Part shown: one piece after another, positions 34,878 to 43,586 of the stretch
Layout: the number at the start of each line of letters is the position of its first letter
Position numbering within the stretch: the first letter of the stretch is position 1
From: RGIG529 sp050950425
Lineage (GTDB): Bacteria > Bacillota > Clostridia > Oscillospirales > Oscillospiraceae
Length of the DNA stretch: 64,000 nt
Assembly (NCBI GenBank): GCA_050950425.1
Contig: JBMNHO010000002.1
Coordinates: forward strand, 1,116,001 to 1,180,000
Direction: 5' to 3'
Notes under the pieces: generated by a model
What the model was told of the DNA's origin: nothing
The model's input: only the letters and a program-made list of their open reading frames with translations
Database searches by the model: none
Program-made: the position numbers and the translations under genes

Positions 34878-36179
34878 TCACAATTGCGTTGAGGTCAAAG
34901 GCGACGTCCGAATCTGGAATTGGGAGCGAAGCAGCATCCAATTGGCCGGGAAGGGGCGCATCAGGTTCCAATATCCCGCGCCCATCAGGCCGTATTCCTT
35001 GATGAGATCATATTTTGCCAGCATGCTGCGCACGTCCTCAAACCAGACCTCGTGCTCTGTCCCGTCGGGGGCTCGGTAGAAAAAGTGGGGCGCCTGGGCG
35101 GTTTCGTCAAACGAGATGGCGGCGTTGTTTGCAAAGGCCAGCTCCACCGCCCGGACGTTGGAGATGGACTGGGCCTTTGTTTCCCCCCTCACAAAGGGAA
35201 GGGGCCAGTCGTATCCGTAATTGGGGATGCCCAAGATCAGTTTTTCCCGGGGAATGCGGGTGAGGGCATACTCCACCACCCGGCGCACGCTGGGAAGAGG
35301 CGCCACTGCCATGGGCGGGCCGTATGTGTAGCCCCACTCGTAGGTCATCAGCAAAACGGCGTCCGCCGCCTGGCCCAGAGCGCTGTAGTCATGCCCTTCA
35401 TAGAGCAGGCCTTGCTGGTCGTCCGCTGTTTTGGGGGCCAGGGCCACCACCACCGGATATCCGTAAGGCAAAAGGGCCCGGCGCAGAGCCGCCACAAAGG
35501 CGGCATAGGGGGCGGCGTTTTCTCCGCCCAGAAATTCAAAGTCCACGTCGATGCCCCGGTACCCTTTTTCCAAAATCGTCTCCACCACTTCTTCGATAAA
35601 CGCCGCCTGGAGCGCCGCCTGGGTCAGCACCATGGCGGCCCGCTCTGTGCTGAAGGTGTCCTCCTCCGTCAAAGAGGACAGGTGCATCATCGCCTGGACG
35701 CCGTGGAGCCGGGCAGCGGAGAGGAGGGCTTCGTCGTTGAGGGGGAGCAGGCGGCCCTCGGCGGAAATGCCGTAGGTAAAGGGCATCAAAGCGGACAGAA
35801 AGGGGAGGGTCTGGCGCAAAAGCGCAGGGGAAATGAAGGGGTAGGCGTATCCGCCGACAAACAGAGGGCCGGAAGGGGCGTCCTGATAGGAGATGATTAA
35901 GGTTTGTCCGGGCCAGATCGCGGGCTGTCCCCCCAAAACAAGGTTGTTCTGGTACAAGTCGCGCAGGGAAACGCCATGCTCAGCGGCGATGGAGGCGAGG
36001 GTTTCTCCCAAACCCACCAAATGGGTCTTGCCGGGGAACAAGATCAGAAGCGCCTGCCCCACGGACAGCGGGGCGCCGGCGCCAAGGCCGTTGTTGATCC
36101 GCAGCAGCTCCAGAGAAACCCCGTATTCCAGGGCGATGGCGTAGGCGGTTTCCCCCGGGGAAACAACATGAATGATCAT
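34878..36179 (-). CDS. LysM-GH18 spore cortex-lytic enzyme, SleL/YaaH-like
   Basis: SleL-type enzymes are N-acetylglucosaminidases acting on cortex fragments at germination. From the ATG at 36179 (TAGGAGG upstream) the 433-residue protein carries two LysM domains (about 2-46, IIHVVSPGETAYAIALEYGV; about 50-94, HLVGLGETLASIAAEHGVSL) and a GH18 barrel with GYRGIDVDFEFLGGEN, where the Glu of DVDFE is the expected acid. Motifs LLMTYEWGY and GIPNYGYDW match the family. No signal peptide is seen, as in other spore-coat members. Convergent neighbours are unrelated. Confidence 0.88.
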   Translation of the reverse strand: MIIHVVSPGETAYAIALEYGVSLELLRINNGLGAGAPLSVGQALLILFPGKTHLVGLGETLASIAAEHGVSLRDLYQNNLVLGGQPAIWPGQTLIISYQDAPSGPLFVGGYAYPFISPALLRQTLPFLSALMPFTYGISAEGRLLPLNDEALLSAARLHGVQAMMHLSSLTEEDTFSTERAAMVLTQAALQAAFIEEVVETILEKGYRGIDVDFEFLGGENAAPYAAFVAALRRALLPYGYPVVVALAPKTADDQQGLLYEGHDYSALGQAADAVLLMTYEWGYTYGPPMAVAPLPSVRRVVEYALTRIPREKLILGIPNYGYDWPLPFVRGETKAQSISNVRAVELAFANNAAISFDETAQAPHFFYRAPDGTEHEVWFEDVRSMLAKYDLIKEYGLMGAGYWNLMRPFPANWMLLRSQFQIRTSPLTSTQL

Positions 36180-36348
36180 AAAAAAACCTCCTATTGACAA
36201 AGTAAAATAATGGCCTTATGCTGTAAGAGAAAGAACCTGAAATCCGTTCGTTTACAGGGGGAATAACGCTTAACAAGAAACTTGGATAAAATATGGTATT
36301 TCTCTGCCAGAACAGGAAAGGATTTTGTTAGCAATCCCAAAAAAGGTC

Positions 36349-36377
36349 TAGACAGGAACTTGATTTAGAGGTATAAT
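36349..36377 (+). promoter_or_regulatory. Predicted nfnAB promoter
   Basis: TAGACA (36349-36354), 17-base spacer, TATAAT (36372-36377), 35 bases before the nfnA start. A second candidate, TTGACA at 36194-36199 with TATGCT at 36217-36222, lies further upstream. Confidence 0.8.
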
Positions 36378-36412
36378 AATCGCCATAACACGGAAAGGGG
36401 AGGACCTACCGC

Positions 36413-37258
36413 ATGTATCAAATCGTAACAAAGCGCCGCTTAAATGACATTGAGACGCTGATGGAGATCAAAGCTCCGGCAGTGGCGGCCAAAGCAAGGG
36501 CTGGACAGTTTATCATGTTCCGCCTGGATGAATACGGTGAGCGTGTACCGCTGACCATTGCCGGCTATGATGCCGAAAAGGGCACAGTGACCATCATTTT
36601 CCAACACATGGGGCGTTCCACTAAAATGTTGGCTGGGATGGAAGAAGGGGATTATATCTCCGACTTTGTCGGCCCTATGGGAAAACCCACCCACACGGAA
36701 GGCTTGGAGCGAGTGATGATCGTTGGCGGCGGCGTCGGCTGCGCCATTGGCTACCCCATCGCGAAGGAAATGCACGACAAGGGCGTTTACGTTGAAATGA
36801 TCGCCGGCTTTAAAAACAAAGACCTGGTCATTTTGGAAGAAGAGATGGAAGCGGCCACGGACAAGCTGTATCTCATGACGGATGACGGAAGCTACGGAGA
36901 AAAGGGCTTTGTCACCGCGAAGCTCCAGGCGCTGCTGGAGTCCGGCGCGAAATATGACGCGGTGTATGCCATCGGCCCGCCGATTATGATGAAGTTTACC
37001 GCCGCCACAACGAAGCCCTTTGGCGTGAAAACCATCGTAAGCCTGAACCCGATTATGGTAGACGCCACCGGTATGTGCGGCGGCTGCCGTGTCACCGTGG
37101 GCGGAGAAGTGAAGTTTGCCTGCGTGGACGGGCCGGAGTTTGACGGACATCAGGTTGATTTTGACGAGCTGATGCGCCGGAACGCGTTCTACAAGGCAGA
37201 CGAAGAGAAGGCAAGTGATCACATTTGCCATTTGACAGGGGGTGTGCGCCATGGCTAA
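36413..37258 (+). CDS. nfnA: NADH-dependent ferredoxin:NADP+ oxidoreductase, small subunit
   Basis: NfnA binds FAD and a [2Fe-2S] cluster and with NfnB carries out electron bifurcation between NADPH, NAD and ferredoxin. The 281-residue protein has the FAD-binding YGERVPLTIAGYD, the NAD site VMIVGGGVGCAIGYPIAKEM, and the C-terminal cluster ligands in VDATGMCGGCRVTVGGEVKF followed by ACVDGPEFDGH. It is homologous to dihydroorotate dehydrogenase electron-transfer subunits, but the overlap (17 bases) with an NfnB/GltD-like gene decides for NfnA. GGGGAGG precedes the ATG. Confidence 0.92.
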   Translation: MYQIVTKRRLNDIETLMEIKAPAVAAKARAGQFIMFRLDEYGERVPLTIAGYDAEKGTVTIIFQHMGRSTKMLAGMEEGDYISDFVGPMGKPTHTEGLERVMIVGGGVGCAIGYPIAKEMHDKGVYVEMIAGFKNKDLVILEEEMEAATDKLYLMTDDGSYGEKGFVTAKLQALLESGAKYDAVYAIGPPIMMKFTAATTKPFGVKTIVSLNPIMVDATGMCGGCRVTVGGEVKFACVDGPEFDGHQVDFDELMRRNAFYKADEEKASDHICHLTGGVRHG

Positions 37259-38636
37259 TATGTCTCTGAAGAAAAACCCCATGCCGGAGCAGGATCCGCT
37301 GGTCCGCAACCGGAATTTTGATGAAGTTGCCACAGGTTATACCAAAGAGATGGCCATGGACGAAGCGACCCGCTGCTTAAACTGCAAGACGAAACCCTGC
37401 GTTTCCGGCTGCCCGGTGAACGTTCGGATTCCCGAGTTTATCACAAAGGTTGCCGAAGGCGATTTTGAGGAAGCGTATAAAATCATCACGTCTACCAACG
37501 CGCTGCCCGCGGTCTGCGGCCGGGTATGTCCCCAGGAGAACCAGTGCGAAGGGGTATGTGTACGCGGCAAAAACGGCGAGCCTGTGGGCATCGGCCGGCT
37601 GGAGCGCTTTGTGGCCGACTGGCACATGGAAAACGGGGAAGACCAGATCAAAGCACCCGAGAGCAACGGCCGCAGAGTGGCTGTCATCGGGTCCGGCCCT
37701 GCCGGCCTCACCTGCGCCGGGGACCTGGCGAAGGACGGCTACGAGGTCACCATTTTTGAGACGCTACATACCCCCGGCGGCGTTTTGGTTTACGGCATTC
37801 CCGAGTTCCGTCTGCCCAAGGCCATCGTGGCAAAGGAAATCGACAACCTGAAGAAAATGGGCGTCAAAGTCGAAACCAACATGGTCATCGGCCGGAGTAT
37901 CTCTGTGGACGAGCTGTTCGAGCAAGGGTTCGAGGCCGTGTTCATTGGCTCCGGCGCCGGCTTGCCGCAGTTTTTGAACATTCCCGGCGAAAACCTGCTG
38001 GGTGTGTACTCTGCCAATGAATACCTCACCAGAATCAACCTGATGAAGGCGTATAAAGAAGAATACGATACCCCCATTGCCAAGAGCAAGGCCGTTGCCG
38101 TTGTGGGCGGCGGAAACGTGGCGATGGACTCGGCCCGCTGCGCCATGCGTTTGGGCGCCGAGAAGGTATACATCGTTTACCGCCGCTCCATTGAGGAACT
38201 GCCCGCGAGAGCGGAAGAGGTACACCACGCCAAGGAAGAGCAGATCGATTTCCGTCTGCTGAACAACCCCGTGGCCATCCACGGAGATGAGAGCGGCAGA
38301 GCCTGCGCCATTGAGTGCGTGGAGATGGAGCTGGGTGAGCCGGATGCCTCCGGCCGCCGCCGTCCCATAGAAAAGAAAGGCTCCAACTTTAAGCTGGACG
38401 TGGACACCGTGATCATCGCCATCGGCACCAGCCCCAACCCGCTGATCAAATCCACCACTGAGGGCTTGGAGACGAACCAGAAGGGCTGCATCGTGGCGGA
38501 CGACTCTATGGCCACTTCCCGCCCCGGCGTGTTTGCCGGCGGCGACGCTGTGACAGGCGCTGCCACGGTCATCAAGGCCATGGGCGCCGGCAAAACAGCC
38601 GCCGCTTCCATTCGGGAGTATTTGAACAAGAAATAA
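37242..38636 (+). CDS. nfnB: NADH-dependent ferredoxin:NADP+ oxidoreductase, large subunit (GltD-like)
   Basis: NfnB carries FAD and two [4Fe-4S] clusters. The 464-residue protein begins with cluster motifs CLNCKTKPCVSGCPVN and CGRVCPQENQCEGVCV, then VAVIGSGPAGLTCAGDLAKD (FAD) and VAVVGGGNVAMDSARCAMRL (NADPH), ending PGVFAGGDAVTGAATVIKAM, the GltD-type C-terminus. Annotators often call it glutamate synthase small chain or gltA; the adjacent nfnA makes NfnB likely. No glutamate synthase large chain is near. Confidence 0.92.
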   Translation: MCAMANMSLKKNPMPEQDPLVRNRNFDEVATGYTKEMAMDEATRCLNCKTKPCVSGCPVNVRIPEFITKVAEGDFEEAYKIITSTNALPAVCGRVCPQENQCEGVCVRGKNGEPVGIGRLERFVADWHMENGEDQIKAPESNGRRVAVIGSGPAGLTCAGDLAKDGYEVTIFETLHTPGGVLVYGIPEFRLPKAIVAKEIDNLKKMGVKVETNMVIGRSISVDELFEQGFEAVFIGSGAGLPQFLNIPGENLLGVYSANEYLTRINLMKAYKEEYDTPIAKSKAVAVVGGGNVAMDSARCAMRLGAEKVYIVYRRSIEELPARAEEVHHAKEEQIDFRLLNNPVAIHGDESGRACAIECVEMELGEPDASGRRRPIEKKGSNFKLDVDTVIIAIGTSPNPLIKSTTEGLETNQKGCIVADDSMATSRPGVFAGGDAVTGAATVIKAMGAGKTAAASIREYLNKK

Positions 38637-38654
38637 CAACCAAAGGAGCGGGGC

Positions 38655-38906
38655 ATGGCTCTTCGTTTCAAGCCAAGGGGCGTTTGTTCCCGGCAGATGA
38701 CTGTGAGTTGGGAAGCAGATACCATTTTGTCTGTGGAGATAGAAGGGGGCTGTTCCGGAAATTTGCAGGGGATTTCACGTCTGGTCGCGGGAATGAAGAT
38801 AGAAGATGCCGTGGAACGGCTGGAGGGCATCCGCCGCGGCGGAAAGCGCACCTCTTGTCCCGATCAGCTCGCGAAGGCGCTGCGGGAAGCGAAGGCTTCT
38901 GTTTGA
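38655..38906 (+). CDS. TSCPD domain protein (TIGR03905)
   Basis: An 83-residue protein with FKPRGVCSRQMTVSWEADTI and the terminal hallmark GGKRTSCPDQLAKALREA. The TSCPD domain also occurs at the C-terminus of some ribonucleotide reductases; the stand-alone family has no assigned function, though its conserved cysteines suggest metal or thiol chemistry. It follows nfnB by 18 bases behind AAGGAG, so probably the last gene of that operon. Confidence 0.9.
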   Translation: MALRFKPRGVCSRQMTVSWEADTILSVEIEGGCSGNLQGISRLVAGMKIEDAVERLEGIRRGGKRTSCPDQLAKALREAKASV

Positions 38907-38942
38907 CGGTGCTGTTTCAACTGTTTCAGTATGGATGGGCAG

Positions 38943-39077
38943 TTTCGCCTGTGCGTTTGCACGGGCGAAATTGCCCGTCTTTCCACATGGAACAGAGAAC
39001 CCGTCTGATTGTCAAAGCCGTTTTTTAAAACGGCTTTGACAATCAGACGACGAAGATCCGCGCGACGGGCAATTTCG
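38943..39077. repeat. Nested inverted repeats (three stems)
   Basis: A perfect 23-bp inverted repeat has arms at 39002-39024 and 39027-39049 (CGTCTGATTGTCAAAGCCGT at its outer part) separated by two T. It is enclosed by a second perfect 14-bp pair, CGAAATTGCCCGTC at 38966-38979 with its complement at 39064-39077. A third hairpin, TTTCGCCTGTGC at 38943-38954 with GCACGGGCGAAA at 38959-38970 (loop GTTT, one G-T pair), overlaps the outer arm, so the two are mutually exclusive. No T-run follows, so it is not a normal terminator. Confidence 0.85.
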
Positions 39078-39133
39078 GCGGATGAAAAAAGAACCAAATC
39101 AAAAAAAGAAAAATCAAAAGGAGGGAGAGACGT

Positions 39134-39742
39134 TTGGGAAAAGAGCAAATGCAGAGAACCATCGGCTATATCTGCAAGACGTGCAAGCGGCCGGTGATGC
39201 AGACCAAAACGCTGTTTGCCCTGGCGGCGGCCCCCGCGAAAATCGCGTGCGACTGCGGCCGGTCCCAGGGGGAAGTGGTGCTGACGGAGGATCGGTTCCG
39301 TTTGACGGTTCCCTGTCTTTTTTGCGGAAAGAGCCACACGGTGGAAGGCGCTATCCATCCTTTTTTGGAGGAGGATTTGGCGTTTTCCTGCAAGGCGTCG
39401 GGGCTTGCCTGCTGTTTTGTCGGCTCGGAGGAGGCCGTTTCCGGCGCCCTGTCCCGTTTGGCGGAAACGGCGCAAAAGCTGGACCCCAAGAAAGGGGAGG
39501 GGAAAGAAGCGTTTTTGGACCCCTTTGTGATGGAGCAGGTGCTGGAGGAGATCAGGGAAATTGCAAAACGGAAGGGGATTTCCTGCGCCTGCGGCTCCCG
39601 CCGGTGGCGGATGGATGTGAAATACAGCGCCGTTGACTTGATCTGTGAACAATGCGGCGGTGCCGTGCGGATCCCTGCGGCTGCGCAAGACGATATCGAC
39701 GACATTTGCTGCAAGGATCGGATTTTAATCAAAAAAGTATAG
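39134..39742 (+). CDS. Cysteine-rich zinc-binding protein, unknown
   Basis: A 202-residue cytoplasmic protein with several Cys pairs: YICKTCKRPV near the start, CDCGRSQG, CLFCGKSH, ISCACGSRRW and DLICEQCGGAV near the end. They look like two or three zinc ribbons or knuckles spaced across the protein, separated by an acidic helical segment (EQVLEEIREIAKRK). No family recognised with certainty. Start is the TTG at 39134, 8 bases after AAGGAGGG; an ATG at 39149 would be too far away. guaB follows 62 bases later and may be co-transcribed. A nucleic-acid-binding role is only a guess. Confidence 0.7.
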   Translation: MGKEQMQRTIGYICKTCKRPVMQTKTLFALAAAPAKIACDCGRSQGEVVLTEDRFRLTVPCLFCGKSHTVEGAIHPFLEEDLAFSCKASGLACCFVGSEEAVSGALSRLAETAQKLDPKKGEGKEAFLDPFVMEQVLEEIREIAKRKGISCACGSRRWRMDVKYSAVDLICEQCGGAVRIPAAAQDDIDDICCKDRILIKKV

Positions 39743-39804
39743 ACAAGCTTCTATGATTGTGATAGTCTTGCGGATAACAACGAAACGAAAGACGGAGGAT
39801 TGCT

Positions 39805-41283
39805 ATGGTACCAAAGGATGCGGGACGGAAATTTGGAAAAGAAGGGCTCACGTTTGATGATGTTTTGCTGGAGCCGGCAGAAAGCAACATTGTACCCACG
39901 GACATTGACCTGAAAACGAAGCTAACAGACCGGATCACACTTAACATTCCCATGATGAGCGCCGCCATGGACACGGTTACGGAATGCCGGATGGCGATTG
40001 CCGTGGCCCGGGAGGGGGGCATCGGCGTCATTCATAAGAATATGAGCATCGAGGCCCAGGCAGAACAGGTGGATATGGTAAAGCGCTCGGAAAACGGCGT
40101 CATCACCAACCCGTTTTACCTGGATCCGGGTCGCACTTTGGCAGACGCCGACGAGTTGATGGCCAAATACCGGATCTCCGGGGTGCCCATCTGCGACAAC
40201 GGGCGGCTGGTGGGCATTATCACCAACCGGGACATGAAGTTTGAAGAGGATCTTTCCAAGATCATCGACGACGTGATGACAAAGGACAATCTGGTGACCG
40301 CCCAAGAGGGCATCACGCTGATGGAAGCCAAGGAGATCCTCCGCCGGCACAAGGTGGAAAAGCTGCCCATTGTGGACGAAAAGTTTCATTTGAAAGGGCT
40401 TATCACCATCAAAGACATCGAAAAAGCGGTGATGTACCCCAACTCCGCCCGGGACGAAAAGGGGCGGCTGCTGGCGGCGGCTGCCATCGGCGTGACGGAC
40501 GACGTGTTACAGCGGGCGGGGGCCCTTTTGGACGCGGGGGCGGACGTGCTGGTGCTGGACTCTGCCCACGGGCACTCTCAGAACATCCTCGGCTGCGTGA
40601 AAAGGCTGAAGGCGGAATATCCCGCCTTGCAGCTGGTGGCGGGGAACGTCGCCACAGCGGAGGGCGCCCGGGCTTTGATCGAAGCGGGGGCCGACTGCGT
40701 CAAGGTGGGCATTGGGCCCGGCTCCATCTGCACCACCCGGGTGGTGGCGGGCATTGGCGTGCCCCAGATTACGGCCATTTATGAGGCCGCCGTGGTGGCC
40801 AACCAATATGGCGTCCCTGTCATCGCGGACGGGGGCATCAAATATTCCGGCGACATCACAAAGGCCATCGCCGCCGGGGCCAACGTGATCATGGCCGGCT
40901 CTCTTCTGGCCGGCTGTGAGGAGAGCCCGGGAGACACAGAGATGTTCCAGGGCAGACAGTTTAAGGTCTATCGGGGCATGGGCAGCCTTGCCGCCATGAA
41001 CAAGGGCAGCCGGGACCGGTATTTCCAGGAGGGGTCCTCCAAGCTGGTGCCGGAGGGCGTGGAAGGCCGGGTACCGTACCGGGGTCTCGCGTCGGAAACC
41101 ATTTACCAGCTGATGGGCGGTCTGCGCTCCGGCATGGGATACTGCGGCACCCCCACCATTTCCGACCTGCAAAAGAACGGAACCTTTATCCGCATCACCG
41201 GCGCCGGGCTGAAAGAAAGCCATCCCCACGATATTTATATCACGAAGGAAGCGCCGAACTACACCATGAATCCTCAAAGCTGA
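39805..41283 (+). CDS. guaB: IMP dehydrogenase
   Basis: GuaB oxidises IMP to XMP, the committed step of GMP synthesis. The 492-residue protein has GLTFDDVLLEPAESNIVPTD at the start, a CBS pair at about 95-205, the NAD-binding region DVLVLDSAHGHSQNI, and the catalytic-loop motif GIGPGSICTTRVVAGIGVPQ with the active-site Cys. The flap FQGRQFKVYRGMGSLAAM and EGVEGRVPYRG follow. GGAGGATT precedes the ATG. I see no purine riboswitch in the 62-base leader. Confidence 0.97.
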   Translation: MVPKDAGRKFGKEGLTFDDVLLEPAESNIVPTDIDLKTKLTDRITLNIPMMSAAMDTVTECRMAIAVAREGGIGVIHKNMSIEAQAEQVDMVKRSENGVITNPFYLDPGRTLADADELMAKYRISGVPICDNGRLVGIITNRDMKFEEDLSKIIDDVMTKDNLVTAQEGITLMEAKEILRRHKVEKLPIVDEKFHLKGLITIKDIEKAVMYPNSARDEKGRLLAAAAIGVTDDVLQRAGALLDAGADVLVLDSAHGHSQNILGCVKRLKAEYPALQLVAGNVATAEGARALIEAGADCVKVGIGPGSICTTRVVAGIGVPQITAIYEAAVVANQYGVPVIADGGIKYSGDITKAIAAGANVIMAGSLLAGCEESPGDTEMFQGRQFKVYRGMGSLAAMNKGSRDRYFQEGSSKLVPEGVEGRVPYRGLASETIYQLMGGLRSGMGYCGTPTISDLQKNGTFIRITGAGLKESHPHDIYITKEAPNYTMNPQS

Positions 41284-41286
41284 AAA

Positions 41287-41331
41287 CAAAACACCCGCCT
41301 TGCCCCTGTGGGCAGAGCGGGTGTTTTTTTG
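41287..41331 (+). terminator. guaB terminator
   Basis: AAACACCCGC (41289-41298) pairs with GCGGGTGTTT (41317-41326), followed by a T run. Confidence 0.9.
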
Positions 41332-41432
41332 TGTTTTCGGGTGTTGTTCTGTCTTGTTTTTGCGGTTTGCTGCGCCGGGGCGGGCAAAAAAAGCGGGAAG
41401 AACAGAGAAAACAAGAGGAAAGGGACAGCGCG

Positions 41433-41477
41433 GTTTAAGCCGTGATTTGGGAGAGTTTACACCGCGATTTGGGAGAG
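41433..41477. repeat. 22-bp tandem duplication over the cobB stop codon
   Basis: The sequence GTTTAxxCCGxGATTTGGGA and on to GAG occurs at 41433-41455 and 41455-41477 with three mismatches, period 22. The second copy contains the sirtuin stop codon and last codons, so the copy beyond is downstream of the gene. Confidence 0.75.
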
Positions 41478-42179
41478 CACCTGGCCAATGGGCTGGCTGA
41501 TGGAAAGGGCGGCCCGGTTGTCATATTCCGTTGCGGCCTTGTTGATGACCACCAGCTTGTCCCCTTTGAAATAGCGGATCAGGCCGGCGGCGGGGTAAAC
41601 CACCAGGGAGGTGCCGCCGATGATGAGCATATCCGCTTGTTCAATGGCCTCCATGGCCGCGCTCATCACGCTCATGTCCAGGGGTTCTTCATACAGCACC
41701 ACGTCCGGCTTGACAATGCCGGAGCAGCGGGTGCAGCGGGGCACACCCCTTCGTTCCATCACAAAATCCAAATCGTAAAACTGGCCGCAATCCATGCAGT
41801 GGTTGCGGAAAACAGAGCCGTGCAGCTCCAAAACGCGCTTTGCGCCGCCGAGCTGATGGAGGTTATCGATATTTTGGGTGACGATGGCCCGCAGCTTGCC
41901 CGCCCGCTCCAATTCCGCCAGCTTTAGATGGGCTGGGTTTGGCTTTGCCGTGGGGCAGATCATCTTTTTGCGGTAAAAGTCGAAAAATTCCTCTGTGTGG
42001 GACAGGAAGAAGCTGTGGCTTAACATGGTTTCCGGCGGGTACTGAAATTGCTGGTGATACAGGCCGTCCACGCTGCGAAAGTCGGGGATGCCGCTTTCCG
42101 TGGAAACACCCGCCCCGCCAAAAAAGACGATATTCCGGCTGTCGCTGATCATTTCCTGCAAGGCCGCCACTTGGTTCAT
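41457..42179 (-). CDS. cobB: NAD-dependent protein deacylase, sirtuin family
   Basis: Sirtuins remove acyl groups from lysines with NAD. The 240-residue protein has FFGGAGVSTESGIPDFRS (NAD site), AIVTQNIDNLHQ, the catalytic His in LELHGSVF, a Cys4 zinc site (CMDCGQFYD and CTRCSGIVKPDVVLY), and IIGGTSLVVYPAAGLIRY. The spacing is that of bacterial class M or III sirtuins. GGAGGGTT precedes the ATG at 42179. Stands alone on the minus strand. Confidence 0.95.
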   Translation of the reverse strand: MNQVAALQEMISDSRNIVFFGGAGVSTESGIPDFRSVDGLYHQQFQYPPETMLSHSFFLSHTEEFFDFYRKKMICPTAKPNPAHLKLAELERAGKLRAIVTQNIDNLHQLGGAKRVLELHGSVFRNHCMDCGQFYDLDFVMERRGVPRCTRCSGIVKPDVVLYEEPLDMSVMSAAMEAIEQADMLIIGGTSLVVYPAAGLIRYFKGDKLVVINKAATEYDNRAALSISQPIGQVLSQIAV

Positions 42180-42403
42180 AAAAAACCCTCCTTTGCCTTT
42201 TATCCTTCAGTATACCACAAAAACAGCAAAGGGGAAAGGGAGAGCCCCGCCGGGAGAAGAGGGCGCTTTTTTGGTGCATTGGGGGGAAGGGGAGAAGAAG
42301 GGAAACAAAGGGGGCGGTGTTTCGCTCGGGCGAAGCCCCGAAAATAGCAATGCATATGAAAAATATCCTAGCTTTCCCCCTGCCGCCCGGCGATACACAA
42401 GGC

Positions 42404-42445
42404 GAAAAAAACGCAAAAGCCCTCCAACGTACGTTGGAGGGCTTT
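42404..42445 (-). terminator. Terminator of tRNA-Thr (CGT)
   Basis: AAAGCCCTCCAACGT (42416-42430) and its exact complement at 42431-42445 form a perfect palindrome; on the minus strand it is followed by TTGCGTTTTTTTC. Confidence 0.85.
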
Positions 42446-42447
42446 GG

Positions 42448-42520
42448 AGCTTCTGAGCGGATTTGAACCGCTGACCTACTGATTACGAATCAGTTGCGCT
42501 ACCAGCTGCGCCACAGAAGC
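42448..42520 (-). tRNA. tRNA-Thr (CGT)
   Basis: On the minus strand the acceptor GCTTCTG pairs with CAGAAGC, D-arm GCGCAGCTGGTAGCGC, anticodon loop TTCGTAA with anticodon CGT, T-arm GCGGTTCAAATCCGC. The 3' CCA is not encoded (discriminator T then CC then A-less sequence), unlike the other tRNAs here. Confidence 0.93.
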
Positions 42521-42719
42521 GTGGTTTCGTTCAAAAGAAACGCGCTATTTATTATACCTGAACGGAGATCTGTTTGTCAACCGTTCTTCCGCGGATTTTT
42601 CGCATTCCGCCGAAAACAGGAAAAGCCTTTGGGGCAGAACGGGGGGCGTGCCGCTGGACGCCCCCTGTTCCGGAGGTCAAAAGAAAAGAGGAACGCCGCC
42701 GTTTTGGCGGCAGAAAGGC

Positions 42720-43586
42720 TCAAACCTTCAGCAGGCTGGAGACGCCTTCGCTGATTTTCCTCGCGATGTAGGGGCTATTCATGGTGTACAAATGAATCCC
42801 GTCCACATTATGTGAGATCAAATCCACAATCTGGTCAATGGCGTAGGCGATGCCCGCGTCCCGCAGGGCCTCGGGGTGATGTTCATACTTTTGCAGCATT
42901 TTCGTAAACTTGGGCGGCAGGCTGGCGCCGCACAACACCACCATTTTCTCGATTTGCTTCTTGCTGGTGACGGGCATGATCCCCGCCTCGATGGGGACAG
43001 TGATCCCGGCGATCCGGGCCCGCTCCAAAAACGCATAAAAATGGCTGTTGTCAAAAAAGAGCTGAGAGATCAAATGATCCGCGCCGCTGGCGACCTTTTT
43101 TTTCAGCTGCAGCACGTCGTCCACCAGCGTGGGGGAATCTTGGTGCCCCTCGGGGTAGCAGGCGCCGGAGACGCTGAACGCGCCATGGGCCTTGATATAC
43201 GATACCAGCTCGCTGGCGTAGCAAAAATCGTTTTGAGGCGGGACGTCCGGGTTCACGTCGCCCCGCAGAGCCAGGATATTTTCCACGCCCCCGGCTTGGA
43301 GCCGCTTCAAATTGAGATCCACCGCCTCTTTTGTGCTGTTGATGCAAGTGAGATGAGCCAGAGGCTCGATTTGATATTTTTGCTTGATGAGGGACGCGAT
43401 GTCGCAGGTGGAGGTGTCGGCGGCGTTCCCCCCTGCCCCGTAGGTGACGCTGATGAAATCGGGGTTTAAATCGTGCAGCGCGTCCAGAGTGTCATAAATC
43501 GTTTCCACCGGGCTTGTTTTCTTCGGCGGAAACACTTCGAAAGAAAAAACCGTTTTGCCCGGCGCGAACATGGCTGGAATTTTCAA
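42720..43586 (-). CDS. metF: Methylenetetrahydrofolate reductase
   Basis: MetF reduces 5,10-methylene-THF to 5-methyl-THF for methionine synthesis (and the Wood-Ljungdahl path in acetogens). The 288-residue protein has FSFEVFPPKKTSPVETIYDT, FISVTYGAGGNAADTS, AHLTCINSTKEAVDLNLKRL, NILALRGDV and SQLFFDNSHFYAFLERAR, all conserved FAD and folate contacts. Start is the TTG at 43586 (LKIPAMFAPGK), 6 bases after GGGAGGG; the frame is open further upstream through G+C-rich DNA but not protein-like there. Confidence 0.94.
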   Translation of the reverse strand: MKIPAMFAPGKTVFSFEVFPPKKTSPVETIYDTLDALHDLNPDFISVTYGAGGNAADTSTCDIASLIKQKYQIEPLAHLTCINSTKEAVDLNLKRLQAGGVENILALRGDVNPDVPPQNDFCYASELVSYIKAHGAFSVSGACYPEGHQDSPTLVDDVLQLKKKVASGADHLISQLFFDNSHFYAFLERARIAGITVPIEAGIMPVTSKKQIEKMVVLCGASLPPKFTKMLQKYEHHPEALRDAGIAYAIDQIVDLISHNVDGIHLYTMNSPYIARKISEGVSSLLKV

